DNA of 64,000 nt from an uncultured Pelagimonas sp. (GCF_947498515.1 NZ_CANMKO010000013.1:78292-142291); one strand, 5' to 3'. Shown: positions 37,271 to 46,370, counted from the stretch's first letter. A program made the numbers and translations. The notes: generated by a model not told the origin, from the sequence alone.

Positions 37271-37705
37271 CTACCACCGCCACAGGGTATTGGCCTCAAA
37301 GAGTTCAATCACCTGTCCGTCGGCTTCGGACCAAACCAGTGTAAAACGATGGGAGAGTGTCACAGGCGCAAGAAAGGGCTGTTGCGTTTTGTTTGCCATA
37401 TAGGCCACGCAATCGCGTTCACCGCAAATCGGCGTTTCCAAAACCCGTCGGGCAAATTCTTCCCAGCCTGTCATTGTTGGCCGGTCGTTGCGAACCCAAG
37501 TTGCGCCATCATACGTCGCAACTTGGTAGCCATAGCGCTTGGAAAGCTTATGCGCGGTGTCAGCTTTGCCACTGCTGCGAATGTCATTCGCCATGCTGGT
37601 GAAACGCGCATCAGGCCACGCCATTGGGCCAAATTTGTAGCCAAGCCAACCCAAAATCGCCGCGAACATCACGAGTCTGAAGATGGCAGTGTTGCCTAAG
37701 ATCAT
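37271..37705 (-). CDS. Membrane-anchored hypothetical protein
   Basis: A 144-residue protein from the ATG at 37705. It has an N-terminal membrane segment (about residues 5-25, [18 protein letters not shown]), then a soluble domain with [17 protein letters not shown], a Cys pair in [13 protein letters not shown], and [13 protein letters not shown] near the end. I do not recognise the family. It lies between the MFS exporter and truA on the same strand and may be transcribed with truA. Confidence 0.65.
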   Translation of the reverse strand: MILGNTAIFRLVMFAAILGWLGYKFGPMAWPDARFTSMANDIRSSGKADTAHKLSKRYGYQVATYDGATWVRNDRPTMTGWEEFARRVLETPICGERDCVAYMANKTQQPFLAPVTLSHRFTLVWSEADGQVIELFEANTLWRW

Positions 37706-37795
37706 GGTGCGCCCCAAAAATTTGCCTCTTTGGACATGCCACAAGGATCGCCGCGACCACAGTCTGGAATACCTGTCCGATCAAGTCCGCAGCGG

Positions 37796-39025
37796 TCACA
37801 CCCGCAATGTGCGCCAGCCATAAATCGCCAATCCTGTCATCCCAAGGGCCGCGCCCCAATAGGGCAAGCGCAGCGCCATTTCGCGGCCCAATGAGGGCTC
37901 AAAAATTGCAACAATTGCCCCGCCCAATAACGCTCCAATTGGAATCCCACCCCAGCCGAAAAAGCGATACACGCTGTTAACCCGCCCCAGCAGGTCGTCG
38001 GGGATCACCCGTTGGCGATACGATACCGTCACGATATTCCACAACAACGCCGCGAAGCTTTCGACAAACAATGCCCCGCCAACCACCCAAGGCGAAGAGG
38101 TCAGAGCAATGGCCAGCATCGGCAGCGGAAACAAACCCAATGCCAACCATAGGCTCGGCCCCTGCCCGATGGCGGCAATCACCCGTGGCCCCAAAAGGCC
38201 ACCAACAACGCCGCCCAACGCAGCAGACGTCAAAAGCACGCCGTGCGCAGCCGCCGAAAGGCCCAGAATTTCCTGACTAACCAAGACCACAAGGGTCATC
38301 CCCATGATCGACAAGCCATTGAGCAACCCCAGCATCAATGCGAGTTTCAAAATCACCGGATGCGCGCGCATCCACGCCCAAGCTTCACGGGCTTCGTCGA
38401 GTGGGCTGCGTTGGATTCGAGCTTCACGGGCCTTGAGCGTTATGCCCGCCACCAAAATTGCCGCCACGGCAAAGCTAACTGCATCCAATAGGAACGGCAG
38501 TGGCAAGGCCAAGGCGATGAGAACACCGGCCAAAGGCGGGCCAATGAAATGCCCCATAACGTTTTCGACTGTCCAAAGTCGGCCATTTGCAGCCTCAAGG
38601 TCGTCGGGTTGCACGATCGAGGGCAACAGGGTTTGCGCGGCATTGTCGCGAAGCACCTCGGCGCTTCCCAACAAAAATGCCAACCCGGCCAGCGCCGCGA
38701 TATAAAGACCATCGCGCGCCGGCGGGAAATCCGCCACCGACAGGATCAAACCAATCACCGCCAATGTTAGAGCGAAACGCACCCAATCGCTGCGCAATAT
38801 CAACTGCTTGCGGTCCCCACGATCGGTGATCACCCCGGCGGGAATGGAAAACAACAACCAAGGAAGGCGCACCGCCGCGCCAACCAAGGCAATCAACATC
38901 GGGTCGCGGGTGATGAGCGTCGCAAGCCATGGAAAGGCCAAAGCCGACACCCCATCGCCTAGATTGGTCACCGCCGATGCGGTCAAAAGCCGCCCGTACC
39001 CCGGATTTCTCGAAAACAAAGACAT
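37796..39025 (-). CDS. MFS transporter (MFS_3/EntS-like exporter)
   Basis: A 409-residue protein with about twelve hydrophobic segments. The loop 2-3 motif GVITDRGDRKQLILRSD (about residues 59-75) is the MFS motif A, and FLGSAEVLRDNAAQTLLP resembles the EntS/macrolide-efflux branch. It probably exports a small hydrophobic compound by proton antiport. The ATG at 39025 begins MSLFSRNPGYGRLLTASA. It begins 31 bases after the HxlR regulator gene on the same strand, so that regulator may control it. Confidence 0.88.
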   Translation of the reverse strand: MSLFSRNPGYGRLLTASAVTNLGDGVSALAFPWLATLITRDPMLIALVGAAVRLPWLLFSIPAGVITDRGDRKQLILRSDWVRFALTLAVIGLILSVADFPPARDGLYIAALAGLAFLLGSAEVLRDNAAQTLLPSIVQPDDLEAANGRLWTVENVMGHFIGPPLAGVLIALALPLPFLLDAVSFAVAAILVAGITLKAREARIQRSPLDEAREAWAWMRAHPVILKLALMLGLLNGLSIMGMTLVVLVSQEILGLSAAAHGVLLTSAALGGVVGGLLGPRVIAAIGQGPSLWLALGLFPLPMLAIALTSSPWVVGGALFVESFAALLWNIVTVSYRQRVIPDDLLGRVNSVYRFFGWGGIPIGALLGGAIVAIFEPSLGREMALRLPYWGAALGMTGLAIYGWRTLRV

Positions 39026-39056
39026 GGTCGCCAACCTGATCCAATCGGGCCGCGCG

Positions 39057-39500
39057 TCAAGCCTCGGCCGCGGGCAATCCTTTATCGACCTTGTCGATTT
39101 CCGCCTCGTACCATGCGATTGTGCCTTTGGGGTCACTGCGAAAAGCGGGGGCAAAGCTTGGCGGTGCGGCGCTACAAGGGTCAAATTCGGTTGACCAGAC
39201 CATCATGCCCAACAAGGCCGGAAGAAGCGCGCGCGATTTATCCGTTGGCCGGTAAAACACCTTGTTGCGCGCCGTGCTATCCACATGCCGGGTGAGCATT
39301 CCGGTTTCGACAAAATGCGCCAAACGGCTGGCCAGTATATTGGTCGAGATGCCCTCATCTGAGGCCAGAAATTCGCCGTAATAGCGTTTGCCGTGCAACA
39401 ACACGTCCCGCAACAAAACGAAACTCCATTTGTCACCAAACACACCGGCCGCATAGCGCACCGGACACCCATTCCACGGAGTTTTGTCAGCTTTTGTCAT
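39057..39500 (-). CDS. HxlR family transcriptional regulator
   Basis: A 147-residue winged-helix protein. CPVRYAAGVFGDKWSFVLLRDVLLHG (about 12-37), then YYGEFLASDEGISTNILASRLAHFVETGMLTR, is the HxlR pattern; Cys12 is at the position used for redox or electrophile sensing in several family members. An ATG at 39509, three codons upstream, is an alternative start. It is divergent from a VOC-MAPEG pair, with an excellent inverted repeat in the gap, and upstream of an MFS exporter. A response to electrophiles or quinones is inferred. Confidence 0.9.
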   Translation of the reverse strand: MTKADKTPWNGCPVRYAAGVFGDKWSFVLLRDVLLHGKRYYGEFLASDEGISTNILASRLAHFVETGMLTRHVDSTARNKVFYRPTDKSRALLPALLGMMVWSTEFDPCSAAPPSFAPAFRSDPKGTIAWYEAEIDKVDKGLPAAEA

Positions 39501-39539
39501 GAAGATCATCTAGCGCAAAATCTTTCGCTTGCAAAACAA

Positions 39540-39577
39540 AAGTGAATCGCCCATCAATTCACTTGCAAATAACAAGT
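39540..39577. promoter_or_regulatory. Probable HxlR operator between divergent genes
   Basis: AAGTGAAT (39540-39547) and ATTCACTT (39557-39564) are perfect complements with a 9-base spacer. A second, overlapping repeat ACTTG (39561-39565) and CAAGT (39573-39577) follows. The site lies between the HxlR and VOC starts, as expected for an autoregulating HxlR repressor. Confidence 0.65.
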
Positions 39578-39598
39578 GATATACTGAAAGGACCCGCC

Positions 39599-39943
39599 AT
39601 GCATTCCCCCTTTGTTTGGTTTGACAATATTGGCCCCAAACGCGCCAAAACCACTGATTTCCTGGCCAAAACCTTTGGCTGGCAGCCCCAAGACATTGGC
39701 CCAATGACGTTTCTTACCAATGACGGTGACAAACCCTTTGCCGCCACCTGTGACGAGATGCCCGACATCTCCGGCTGGGTTCCCTATGTCGAAGTCGAGG
39801 ATCTAAGCGCCGAAACCACCAAGGCCGTCGCCAATGGGGCCTTGATTGTTGCCGAAGGTTTGCAAGGGCCGGCGGGTACGGCGACCTTTATCCGCGACCC
39901 AGGCGGTGCGGTTTTGGCGATCTGGAAACGGGCTGCATCATGA
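39599..39943 (+). CDS. VOC family protein
   Basis: A 114-residue single VOC module. FVWFDNIGPKRAKTTDFLAKTFGWQ opens the first beta-alpha-beta unit, and YVEVEDLSAETTKAVANGA and TFIRDPGGAVLAIWK close the second. GAAAGGA precedes the ATG at 39599. Its stop overlaps the MAPEG start by 4 bases. Divergence from an HxlR regulator and coupling to a MAPEG-fold protein suggest a detoxification operon. The substrate is unknown. Confidence 0.85.
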   Translation: MHSPFVWFDNIGPKRAKTTDFLAKTFGWQPQDIGPMTFLTNDGDKPFAATCDEMPDISGWVPYVEVEDLSAETTKAVANGALIVAEGLQGPAGTATFIRDPGGAVLAIWKRAAS

Positions 39944-40326
39944 TTGCCCCTGTTACGCTTTACTTCGTCGCTGGCTTTGCTTTGATCCATGTGGTGATCA
40001 CCATGTTGGTCGGTGCGGCCCGCGTCCCCAACCAAATCCACTTTTATGACGAAGGCGATCTTGCTCTGCGCCGCAACATGCGCGCCCATGCCAATTTCAC
40101 CGAAAACCTGCCGATGGCTTTGATCGCCATGGCCGCCGCGGAATTATCGGGAACACCAGCGGTGTGGATTGTCCTTGGCGGGCTGGTTTTGCTGGCTGGG
40201 CGGGGGATGCATTACCATATCATCCGCACCAAGGGCTGGGGCCCAACCCGCGCCGTGTCCATGTTGATGACACTGATCCCCATCGCTGGATTTGCGGGTG
40301 TGACGCTCTGGAATCTCACGACTTGA
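39940..40326 (+). CDS. MAPEG family membrane protein
   Basis: A 128-residue protein with four hydrophobic segments and the family motif RAHANFTENLPMALIAM (about residues 47-63). MAPEG proteins are integral-membrane glutathione-dependent enzymes in eukaryotes, and many bacterial members are uncharacterised. It overlaps the VOC gene by 4 bases, so the two are translationally coupled under the HxlR operator. Confidence 0.9.
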   Translation: MIAPVTLYFVAGFALIHVVITMLVGAARVPNQIHFYDEGDLALRRNMRAHANFTENLPMALIAMAAAELSGTPAVWIVLGGLVLLAGRGMHYHIIRTKGWGPTRAVSMLMTLIPIAGFAGVTLWNLTT

Positions 40327-40370
40327 GCAATGGCACTGGCCCCAATGTGGGCCAGTTCCGGTAATTCCCC

Positions 40371-40438
40371 CTCACCTGCCCTCTGGTTGTTCGGGCTTGG
40401 GATGACTAAGTTGGCCCCAAGGTCAGGTGAGAGGGCAG
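40371..40438 (+). promoter_or_regulatory. Overlapping alternative stems at the ycjX ribosome-binding site
   Basis: CTCACCTG (40371-40378) can pair with CAGGTGAG (40424-40431), and CTGCCCTC (40376-40383) can pair with GAGGGCAG (40431-40438). The two left arms overlap and are in the order that prevents one continuous stem, so the pairings compete. The likely Shine-Dalgarno GAGAGGG (40429-40435) is in the right arms. A translational switch is possible but unproven. Confidence 0.45.
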
Positions 40439-40444
40439 AATTCT

Positions 40445-41860
40445 ATGGTAATTGGCGCAATTGCGGAGTCGGTAAGCCGCAGTGTCGGCAATGTGACGGA
40501 CACGCTCTCCGAGACCTTCATGGAGCCGACCATCCGCCTTGGCGTCACTGGTTTGGCGCGGGCCGGTAAGACGGTGTTTATCACCTCCTTGGTGGCCAAC
40601 CTGTTGGATCGCGGGCGCATGTCGCAGTTGGTAGCCCAATCCGAGGGCCGCATCTTGTCGGCCTATCTGCAACCCCAGCCCGATGACACAATCCCCCGGT
40701 TTGACTATGAAAACCACCTTGGCGATTTGACATCACGCACGCCAAGCTGGCCTGACAGCACCCGTTCGATTTCCGAGTTACGCTTGTCACTCAAGGTGCA
40801 ACCAACCGGTATGTTGTCCGGGTTTCAAGGGCCGCGCACCGTCCACCTTGATATCGTCGATTATCCGGGTGAATGGCTTTTGGACCTGTCTTTGCTCGAT
40901 AAATCCTATGCGGATTGGTCGTCTGAAATGTTGACCCGTATGGCGCATCGCCCCGATGGCCCCGCCTATGTCGATATGGCCCGCAACGAACCTAGCACCG
41001 ACAATTTGGACGAATCTCGCGCCCGCGCCTTGACCGAAACCTATACTGCCGCACTACATGTGGCGCGAAACGCCGGGTTTTCAGATTGCTCACCGGGGCG
41101 GTTCCTTTTGCCCGGTGAATTGGCCGGTTCGCCGGTTTTAACCTTTGCGCCGCTGCCACCCAAGGGAACGGTGCCGCGAAAATCGCTTTGGCGCGAGATG
41201 GAACGCCGGTTTGAGGCATACAAATCCCGCGTCGTGAAACCGTTTTTTCGCGATCATTTTTCGCGCATTGATCGTCAGGTCGTGCTTGTCGATGCGCTTG
41301 GCGCGATCCACGCCGGGCCGCGCGCGGTTGAGGATTTGCGCCAGACCATGGCCGATATTCTCACGGCCTACCGCCCCGGTGCCAACGCGTTTTTGACCAA
41401 TCTGTTGCTTGGCAAACGGGTAGAGAAAATCCTCTTTGCGGCGACCAAGGCCGACCATTTGCATCACTCGCAGCACCCGCGCCTGACCGGCATTATGGAG
41501 GCGATGACCCGCGAAGCCCGCGACCGGGCCCGCTTTGCCGGGGCAGAAACGCAAGCTTTGTCGCTCGCTAGTCTGCGCGCTACCACAGAACAAACCATTT
41601 CGCATGGTGGGCGTGACCTTGATTGCGTGCGGGGCACTTTGCTGAAGACCGGCAAACAGGCGGCGTTTTTTCCCGGTGAATTGCCCCAAGACCCAACTCA
41701 TTTGTTGGGGCCCGCCCGTGACGGGGCCGAGGCGTGGTTGGGGCAAGATTACGAGGTGATGAATTTCGCCCCCGCCCTGCTCACCCTCAAACCCGGCGAA
41801 GGCCCGCCGCATATCCGCCTTGACCGCGCTGCGCAGTTCTTGATCGGTGACAAGCTATGA
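40445..41860 (+). CDS. ycjX: YcjX family GTP-binding protein (DUF463)
   Basis: A 471-residue P-loop protein with Walker A GLARAGKTVF (residues 36-45), LDIVDYPGEWLLDL (about 137-150) as the D-x-x-G-like switch, and ATKADHLHHSQHPRL as the base-recognition region. This is the YcjX/DUF463 family, part of the phage-shock-associated ycjXF unit in other proteobacteria. Its stop overlaps the GNAT start by 4 bases, and a YcjF-like membrane protein follows. A role in membrane stress is inferred from the family. Confidence 0.92.
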   Translation: MVIGAIAESVSRSVGNVTDTLSETFMEPTIRLGVTGLARAGKTVFITSLVANLLDRGRMSQLVAQSEGRILSAYLQPQPDDTIPRFDYENHLGDLTSRTPSWPDSTRSISELRLSLKVQPTGMLSGFQGPRTVHLDIVDYPGEWLLDLSLLDKSYADWSSEMLTRMAHRPDGPAYVDMARNEPSTDNLDESRARALTETYTAALHVARNAGFSDCSPGRFLLPGELAGSPVLTFAPLPPKGTVPRKSLWREMERRFEAYKSRVVKPFFRDHFSRIDRQVVLVDALGAIHAGPRAVEDLRQTMADILTAYRPGANAFLTNLLLGKRVEKILFAATKADHLHHSQHPRLTGIMEAMTREARDRARFAGAETQALSLASLRATTEQTISHGGRDLDCVRGTLLKTGKQAAFFPGELPQDPTHLLGPARDGAEAWLGQDYEVMNFAPALLTLKPGEGPPHIRLDRAAQFLIGDKL

Positions 41861-42393
41861 GCGCGATCTTCCTCCGCCCGGCCCATGACATGGACGCCGG
41901 AAGGCTTGGCGCGCTGATCACCGCCGCCGTGGCCGCCCATGATTGGAAACCCCTTTTGCACAGCGCCGCCGAGGATATCGCCCATGCGGGCCATATGATT
42001 GACCGAGGTTGGATCACGGTTGCCGAAGACGAAACCGGTCAGATCACCGGCTTTATCTCGCGCGATGGGACCTATGTGCATGCCCTGTTTATCGCCGAAG
42101 CCGCGCAAGGGGCCGGTGTTGGCAGCGCCCTGTTGGATCATGCCAAAACGCAGGTAGATCAGCTCGACCTTTGGACCTTTGTCGCCAATCGCGGTGCGCG
42201 GCGGTTCTATAAACGCAGCGGGTTTAGCGAGGTTGAACGCGGTGACGGCTCGGGCAACGAAGAAGGTTTGCCCGACATTCATCTGCTTTGGGAAAAACCC
42301 AAAGTTGACGCCCCAACCAAGGACGCACCGGTCGACAAGACCGATGCGGTTGAGAAAACAGACCGAGTTGAAATGGAGGACGCACATGACTGA
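41857..42393 (+). CDS. GNAT family N-acetyltransferase
   Basis: A 178-residue protein. VHALFIAEAAQGAGVGSALLDHAK (about 68-91) holds the acetyl-CoA pyrophosphate loop (Q/RxxGxG/A), and WTFVANRGARRFYKRSGFSEVER is the typical C-terminal part of the fold. After about residue 145 the protein continues as a charged low-complexity tail (KDAPVDKTDAVEKTDRVE). It sits between ycjX and the YcjF-like gene with overlaps of 4 and 8 bases, so it is cotranslated with them. The substrate is unknown. Confidence 0.88.
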   Translation: MSAIFLRPAHDMDAGRLGALITAAVAAHDWKPLLHSAAEDIAHAGHMIDRGWITVAEDETGQITGFISRDGTYVHALFIAEAAQGAGVGSALLDHAKTQVDQLDLWTFVANRGARRFYKRSGFSEVERGDGSGNEEGLPDIHLLWEKPKVDAPTKDAPVDKTDAVEKTDRVEMEDAHD

Positions 42394-43399
42394 TCCCAAA
42401 GGCCCCGTCCTCATCAATCTAGAAGAAGACACCAGCCCCACACCGTCCCCATCCGATGTGCCACCGGTACCAGACACCGCCGACGGCATCGCCCCTCAAG
42501 GGCAAGCCATGACCACAATTGCGACCCTGGCGGCGCGCCAACCCTCGAAACTGGCGCGATGGTTTTGGCGGTTGTTGGGGGCCTTGCTGGGCACGGTTAT
42601 CTCGATTGCCGCGTGGAACTACGCCACCTCTTTGATTGCCGCGAACCCGGTTCTTGGCTGGGCAGTTACCGGATTGATCGCGCTGTTTGTGCTCGTCTGC
42701 CTGATGATTGCGATCAAGGAACTGTCGGCCTTTGCCCGACTTGCCAAAATCGACGCGCTTCACCGCGCCGCCGATTCAGCTTTGGCCGACGATAGTCTTG
42801 AAGGTGCACGAAAAGTGACGACGCAATTGCTGGCGTTGTATCACGGGCGCGACGACCTGCGCTGGGGGGCCGAACGATTGGCCGAGCGCAAGGACGAAAT
42901 TTTTGACGCGTCTGGCTTGCTTGGCTTGGCCGAGACCGAGTTGCTTGCCCCGCTTGACCTCGCCGCCCAGCGCGAAGTCGAAGCCGCCGCCCGGCAGGTC
43001 GCCACCGTAACTGCGCTGGTGCCCTTGGCGCTGGCCGATGTGGCGGCGGCCCTCACCGCGAACCTGCGGATGATCCGGCGGATTGCCGAAATCTATGGTG
43101 GCCGCTCGGGTACGCTTGGCAGCTGGCGATTGACCAAAGCCGTGATGTCGCATCTGGTTGCGACTGGGGCGGTGGCCGTCGGCGACGATATGCTTGAACC
43201 GATCCTGGGGGGCGGGTTGTTGGGCAAACTGTCCCGCCGCTTTGGCGAAGGTTTGGTGAACGGCTCGCTTACTGCGCGGGTCGGCGTCGCCGCGATTGAG
43301 GTCTGCCGGCCCCTTCCCTTTACCGCCTCCAAACGCCCGTCGGTTTCTGCTATCATCAGGCAGGCCTTTGGCGGGTTATTTTCGTCAGACAAAGGCTGA
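42386..43399 (+). CDS. ycjF: YcjF family membrane protein (TIGR01620/DUF697)
   Basis: A 337-residue protein. A Pro/Glu/Asp-rich N-terminus is followed by two membrane segments (about residues 57-103) and a DUF697-like Ala-rich helical domain with RMIRRIAEIYGGRSGTLGSWRLTK. Length, membrane pair and position after ycjX support a YcjF identity. GGAGG lies 6 bases before the ATG at 42386, within the GNAT gene end. It is the last gene of the operon and is followed by the palindrome pair. Confidence 0.88.
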   Translation: MTDPKGPVLINLEEDTSPTPSPSDVPPVPDTADGIAPQGQAMTTIATLAARQPSKLARWFWRLLGALLGTVISIAAWNYATSLIAANPVLGWAVTGLIALFVLVCLMIAIKELSAFARLAKIDALHRAADSALADDSLEGARKVTTQLLALYHGRDDLRWGAERLAERKDEIFDASGLLGLAETELLAPLDLAAQREVEAAARQVATVTALVPLALADVAAALTANLRMIRRIAEIYGGRSGTLGSWRLTKAVMSHLVATGAVAVGDDMLEPILGGGLLGKLSRRFGEGLVNGSLTARVGVAAIEVCRPLPFTASKRPSVSAIIRQAFGGLFSSDKG

Positions 43400-43409
43400 G
43401 GTTTGCGCC

Positions 43410-43453
43410 CAAATTCCATACATGGAATTTGCAAAATCCTTGCAAGGATTTTG
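43410..43453. repeat. Tandem pair of 22-bp palindromes
   Basis: CAAATTCC-ATACAT-GGAATTTG (43410-43431, palindromic except the central two bases) directly adjoins CAAAATCC-TTGCAA-GGATTTTG (43432-43453, perfect). It has the same organisation as 33717-33760. It begins 11 bases after the ycjF stop and lies about 100 bases before the DUF2339 gene. Confidence 0.82.
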
Positions 43454-43556
43454 GGTGTGCACGTTGAAACCCTAACGTTTTGAGGGTCAGGTTTGCCGCA
43501 CCTTCCCCCAGCTGTCATAGCACGGTATCCTTCGTCAAATTACGTGGGATTTAAAG

Positions 43557-46370
43557 ATGATAGATGAAGCGGTTTTGCTGATCGGCCTTGCGGTTCTGAC
43601 CATTCCGGCGGGGTTGATTTGGCTTGCGGTTTCTCATCTCCGCCTACGTCGCGAAGTCAAAATGCTGCGCACTGCTGTTGACGCCCTTGGCCACCCGCCT
43701 GCTCCCAAACCTTTTGCCCCAGTTGCGACGGCTGAAAATGTCGTCCCTCTCACCCAAACAGCCGACGCTCCAAGCACCAGCTCTGATGACGCGCCCTTAC
43801 CAACACCGACCCGCCCACCTGTTTGGGACAGGCCACACAAAGACATCCCACCCAAATCCGCCCGCGAACCGGTTGTCTTCAAAAGGGAACAGTTGGACGC
43901 ACTCCTGACATGGCTGCCCGAGAACTGGTTCTACGCGGTCGCGGCCCTGTCTCTCGCGCTTTCTGGTATATTCCTTGTCCAATACGGTATTGAAACCGGC
44001 TTACTCAGCCCGGCAGCGCGGGTTGCCTCTGCTCTCGGATTTGGCCTTGTCCTGATCGGCGCTGGCGAATGGATTAGGCGGCGGTTTGGCGATTCAGAAG
44101 CCAGCAGCACCGCCTACCTTCCCTCAGTCCTTAGCGGTGCCGGCCTTGTTACATTGATGGGTGGCATTCTGTCGGCCCGCATGCTCTACGATATGATCGA
44201 CCCGGGCGCCGCCCTATTCGCGCTATTTAGCGTGGCGATCGGGGCAATGATTTTGGGCTGGTTTCACGGGGCTTTGTTGGCCGCCATCGGTGTGATCGGC
44301 GGCATCGCGGCCCCGTTCCTTGTCGGTGGAAGCAGCGACAGGCCGGAATGGCTCTTTGTCTATTTCGCTCTGATGGTCGGGCTTGGCCTTGCGATTGACA
44401 CCGTCAAACGCTGGGCTTGGATAAGTGTATTGGCGCTTGTGTGCGGTACGGTGGCGGGTGGTCTTTTGTGGTTTGGCGAAACCGGGTCTGCATCCCTCTC
44501 TGCGGCCTATGCCGGGTTCGCGGTCGTGTTGGTGATTTTGGTCGTTCTGATCCCTGCCCGCGGAGTGATGCCGGATCATCAAGGGGCCTGTGCACTCGAA
44601 GCGCTCTATGGGTCTGTCATCCGTAGCAAAACCAGCCGCTGGCCCATTTTCCCCGCCCGCCTATCCGGTGTCATGAGCCTGACCTGCTGTGCCATCCTGT
44701 TTGTCACAGCGATGGACAGTAGCGGCAATTTCTGGCTCAACATATGCCTTGCCTCGGGCTTGACCGCTCTGTTCACCGTCTGGGCGCGCCCTGCACCGGC
44801 GATCCAAGACCATGCGCTTGCCCCAGCTTTGACCCTTTTGGCCCTGCTTGGATCGTGGGATACCACTTACCTTGTCCTACAGGACCTCAGCGCCGGTTTG
44901 GCCGCTCAAGACGGGCAAACCGAAACCCGCCTGCCTATGGATATCACTTGGGCGCTGCTTGCAGCGATTGTGCCAAGCGTTTTGGCGGCGTGGCACAGCT
45001 TAAAAACCGAGAGGTTTGCCACCTTCTGGGCTGCTGGTGCGGTGCTTTTGGCCCCCTTGGCGGGTTTGGCCTTGGAATTAACGTGGCAGCCCATAACATC
45101 AATCGGGGCATGGCCTTGGGCCTTTCATGCGCTCGCCCTTGCGGTGTTGATGACCCTATTCGCCACACAATTCGCCAAAGCCGACGCTTTTGACAAAACC
45201 CGCACCTCGCTTGCGGTGATCTCGGCGTTGGCGTGTTTGGCCTTTGCCGTGGGTGTCGTGCTGTTTGACGCGGCCCTAACCCTCGCCCTTGCCGCCACAG
45301 TCTTGGCCGCGACCCTGCTAGATCGACGCTTTAACCTGCCCTTGATGGGGGTCTATATTTCGGCGGGGATTATCGCGATCGGCTATCGCCTTGTGATTGA
45401 CCCCGGTCTGGATTGGGCGATCAACGCACCCGTCTTCCAAATGCTGGCCGCCTACGGGGGCACAACCGCCGCGCTTGTCGCCGGTTACTTTGTGATCGCC
45501 CCAATGGACCGGCCCCGCTCCAAAGTGTTTTTGGAAAGCGCCGCCCTTTCGGTTGGTGGCATGACCCTGAGCCTAACGCTTTTCCATGTGCTGGATGCCG
45601 TGGCCGGGCGCGGAGATCACAGCCTTCATTGGGAATTTGGGCTACATGCCACGATCTTCATCGGCCTTGTGTTGGCACAAGTGCTCCGTATGGAACTTGG
45701 GGGCAAAATGCGTTGGATGCGCATGTCCTTGGCGGCCATTTATGCCCTCTTTGCCCTTGGTACATTGGCGTTTGGAGTGAGCGTTGTCAGCCCGCTATTT
45801 GGCCATCTGCTCGTCGATCAATCTGTGGTCGGTCTGCCGCTGCTGAACACTTTGATCCCGGCTTATTTGATACCAGCGCTGGCGCTTGGGTTTGGGGCTT
45901 TGCGCCTCTCCGCCACGCGCAAAAGGCTACGCATTGGCTTTGCCACGCTGTCCATCGCCATGGCCGCCTATTGGGCCGTGTTGGCGATCCGGCATTTTTG
46001 GCGCGGGTCTGACCAGATGCCGATGTCTTTTGGCGTTACTCAGCCCGAGCTATATAGCTACACCGTCGCCCTGTTGCTCACTGGCGCGGCGCTGTTTTAT
46101 CAGGCTTTGGCCCGTCAATCGGACCGCCTGCGTCAGGCAGGTGTCGTGGTCATCGGCCTTGCCGTCGCCAAGGTGTTTTTGATCGACATTTCAGGGCTAC
46201 AGGGGCTGACGCGAGTGTTTTCCTTCCTCCTTCTCGGGCTGTCATTGGCCGGTTTGGCGTGGTTGAACCGCTGGGTGCAATTGCGCACGGACGACCCGGA
46301 CAAAGACCCCGACGATCCAGCCCCCGTTCCCGCCCCGAACACAGACCCGGAAATTGATCGGCTGGATTGA
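43557..46370 (+). CDS. DUF2339 polytopic membrane protein
   Basis: A 937-residue protein. One N-terminal membrane segment with a basic region (LRLRREVKMLR) is followed by a Pro-rich cytoplasmic linker (about 45-110) and then more than twenty closely spaced hydrophobic segments, ending in a short acidic Pro/Asp tail. NWFYAVAALSLALSGIFLVQYG and the repeated helical pattern fit DUF2339. The function of the family is unknown; transport or cell-envelope assembly has been guessed. It stands alone between the palindrome pair and the VIT1-type gene. Confidence 0.88.
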   Translation: MIDEAVLLIGLAVLTIPAGLIWLAVSHLRLRREVKMLRTAVDALGHPPAPKPFAPVATAENVVPLTQTADAPSTSSDDAPLPTPTRPPVWDRPHKDIPPKSAREPVVFKREQLDALLTWLPENWFYAVAALSLALSGIFLVQYGIETGLLSPAARVASALGFGLVLIGAGEWIRRRFGDSEASSTAYLPSVLSGAGLVTLMGGILSARMLYDMIDPGAALFALFSVAIGAMILGWFHGALLAAIGVIGGIAAPFLVGGSSDRPEWLFVYFALMVGLGLAIDTVKRWAWISVLALVCGTVAGGLLWFGETGSASLSAAYAGFAVVLVILVVLIPARGVMPDHQGACALEALYGSVIRSKTSRWPIFPARLSGVMSLTCCAILFVTAMDSSGNFWLNICLASGLTALFTVWARPAPAIQDHALAPALTLLALLGSWDTTYLVLQDLSAGLAAQDGQTETRLPMDITWALLAAIVPSVLAAWHSLKTERFATFWAAGAVLLAPLAGLALELTWQPITSIGAWPWAFHALALAVLMTLFATQFAKADAFDKTRTSLAVISALACLAFAVGVVLFDAALTLALAATVLAATLLDRRFNLPLMGVYISAGIIAIGYRLVIDPGLDWAINAPVFQMLAAYGGTTAALVAGYFVIAPMDRPRSKVFLESAALSVGGMTLSLTLFHVLDAVAGRGDHSLHWEFGLHATIFIGLVLAQVLRMELGGKMRWMRMSLAAIYALFALGTLAFGVSVVSPLFGHLLVDQSVVGLPLLNTLIPAYLIPALALGFGALRLSATRKRLRIGFATLSIAMAAYWAVLAIRHFWRGSDQMPMSFGVTQPELYSYTVALLLTGAALFYQALARQSDRLRQAGVVVIGLAVAKVFLIDISGLQGLTRVFSFLLLGLSLAGLAWLNRWVQLRTDDPDKDPDDPAPVPAPNTDPEIDRLD

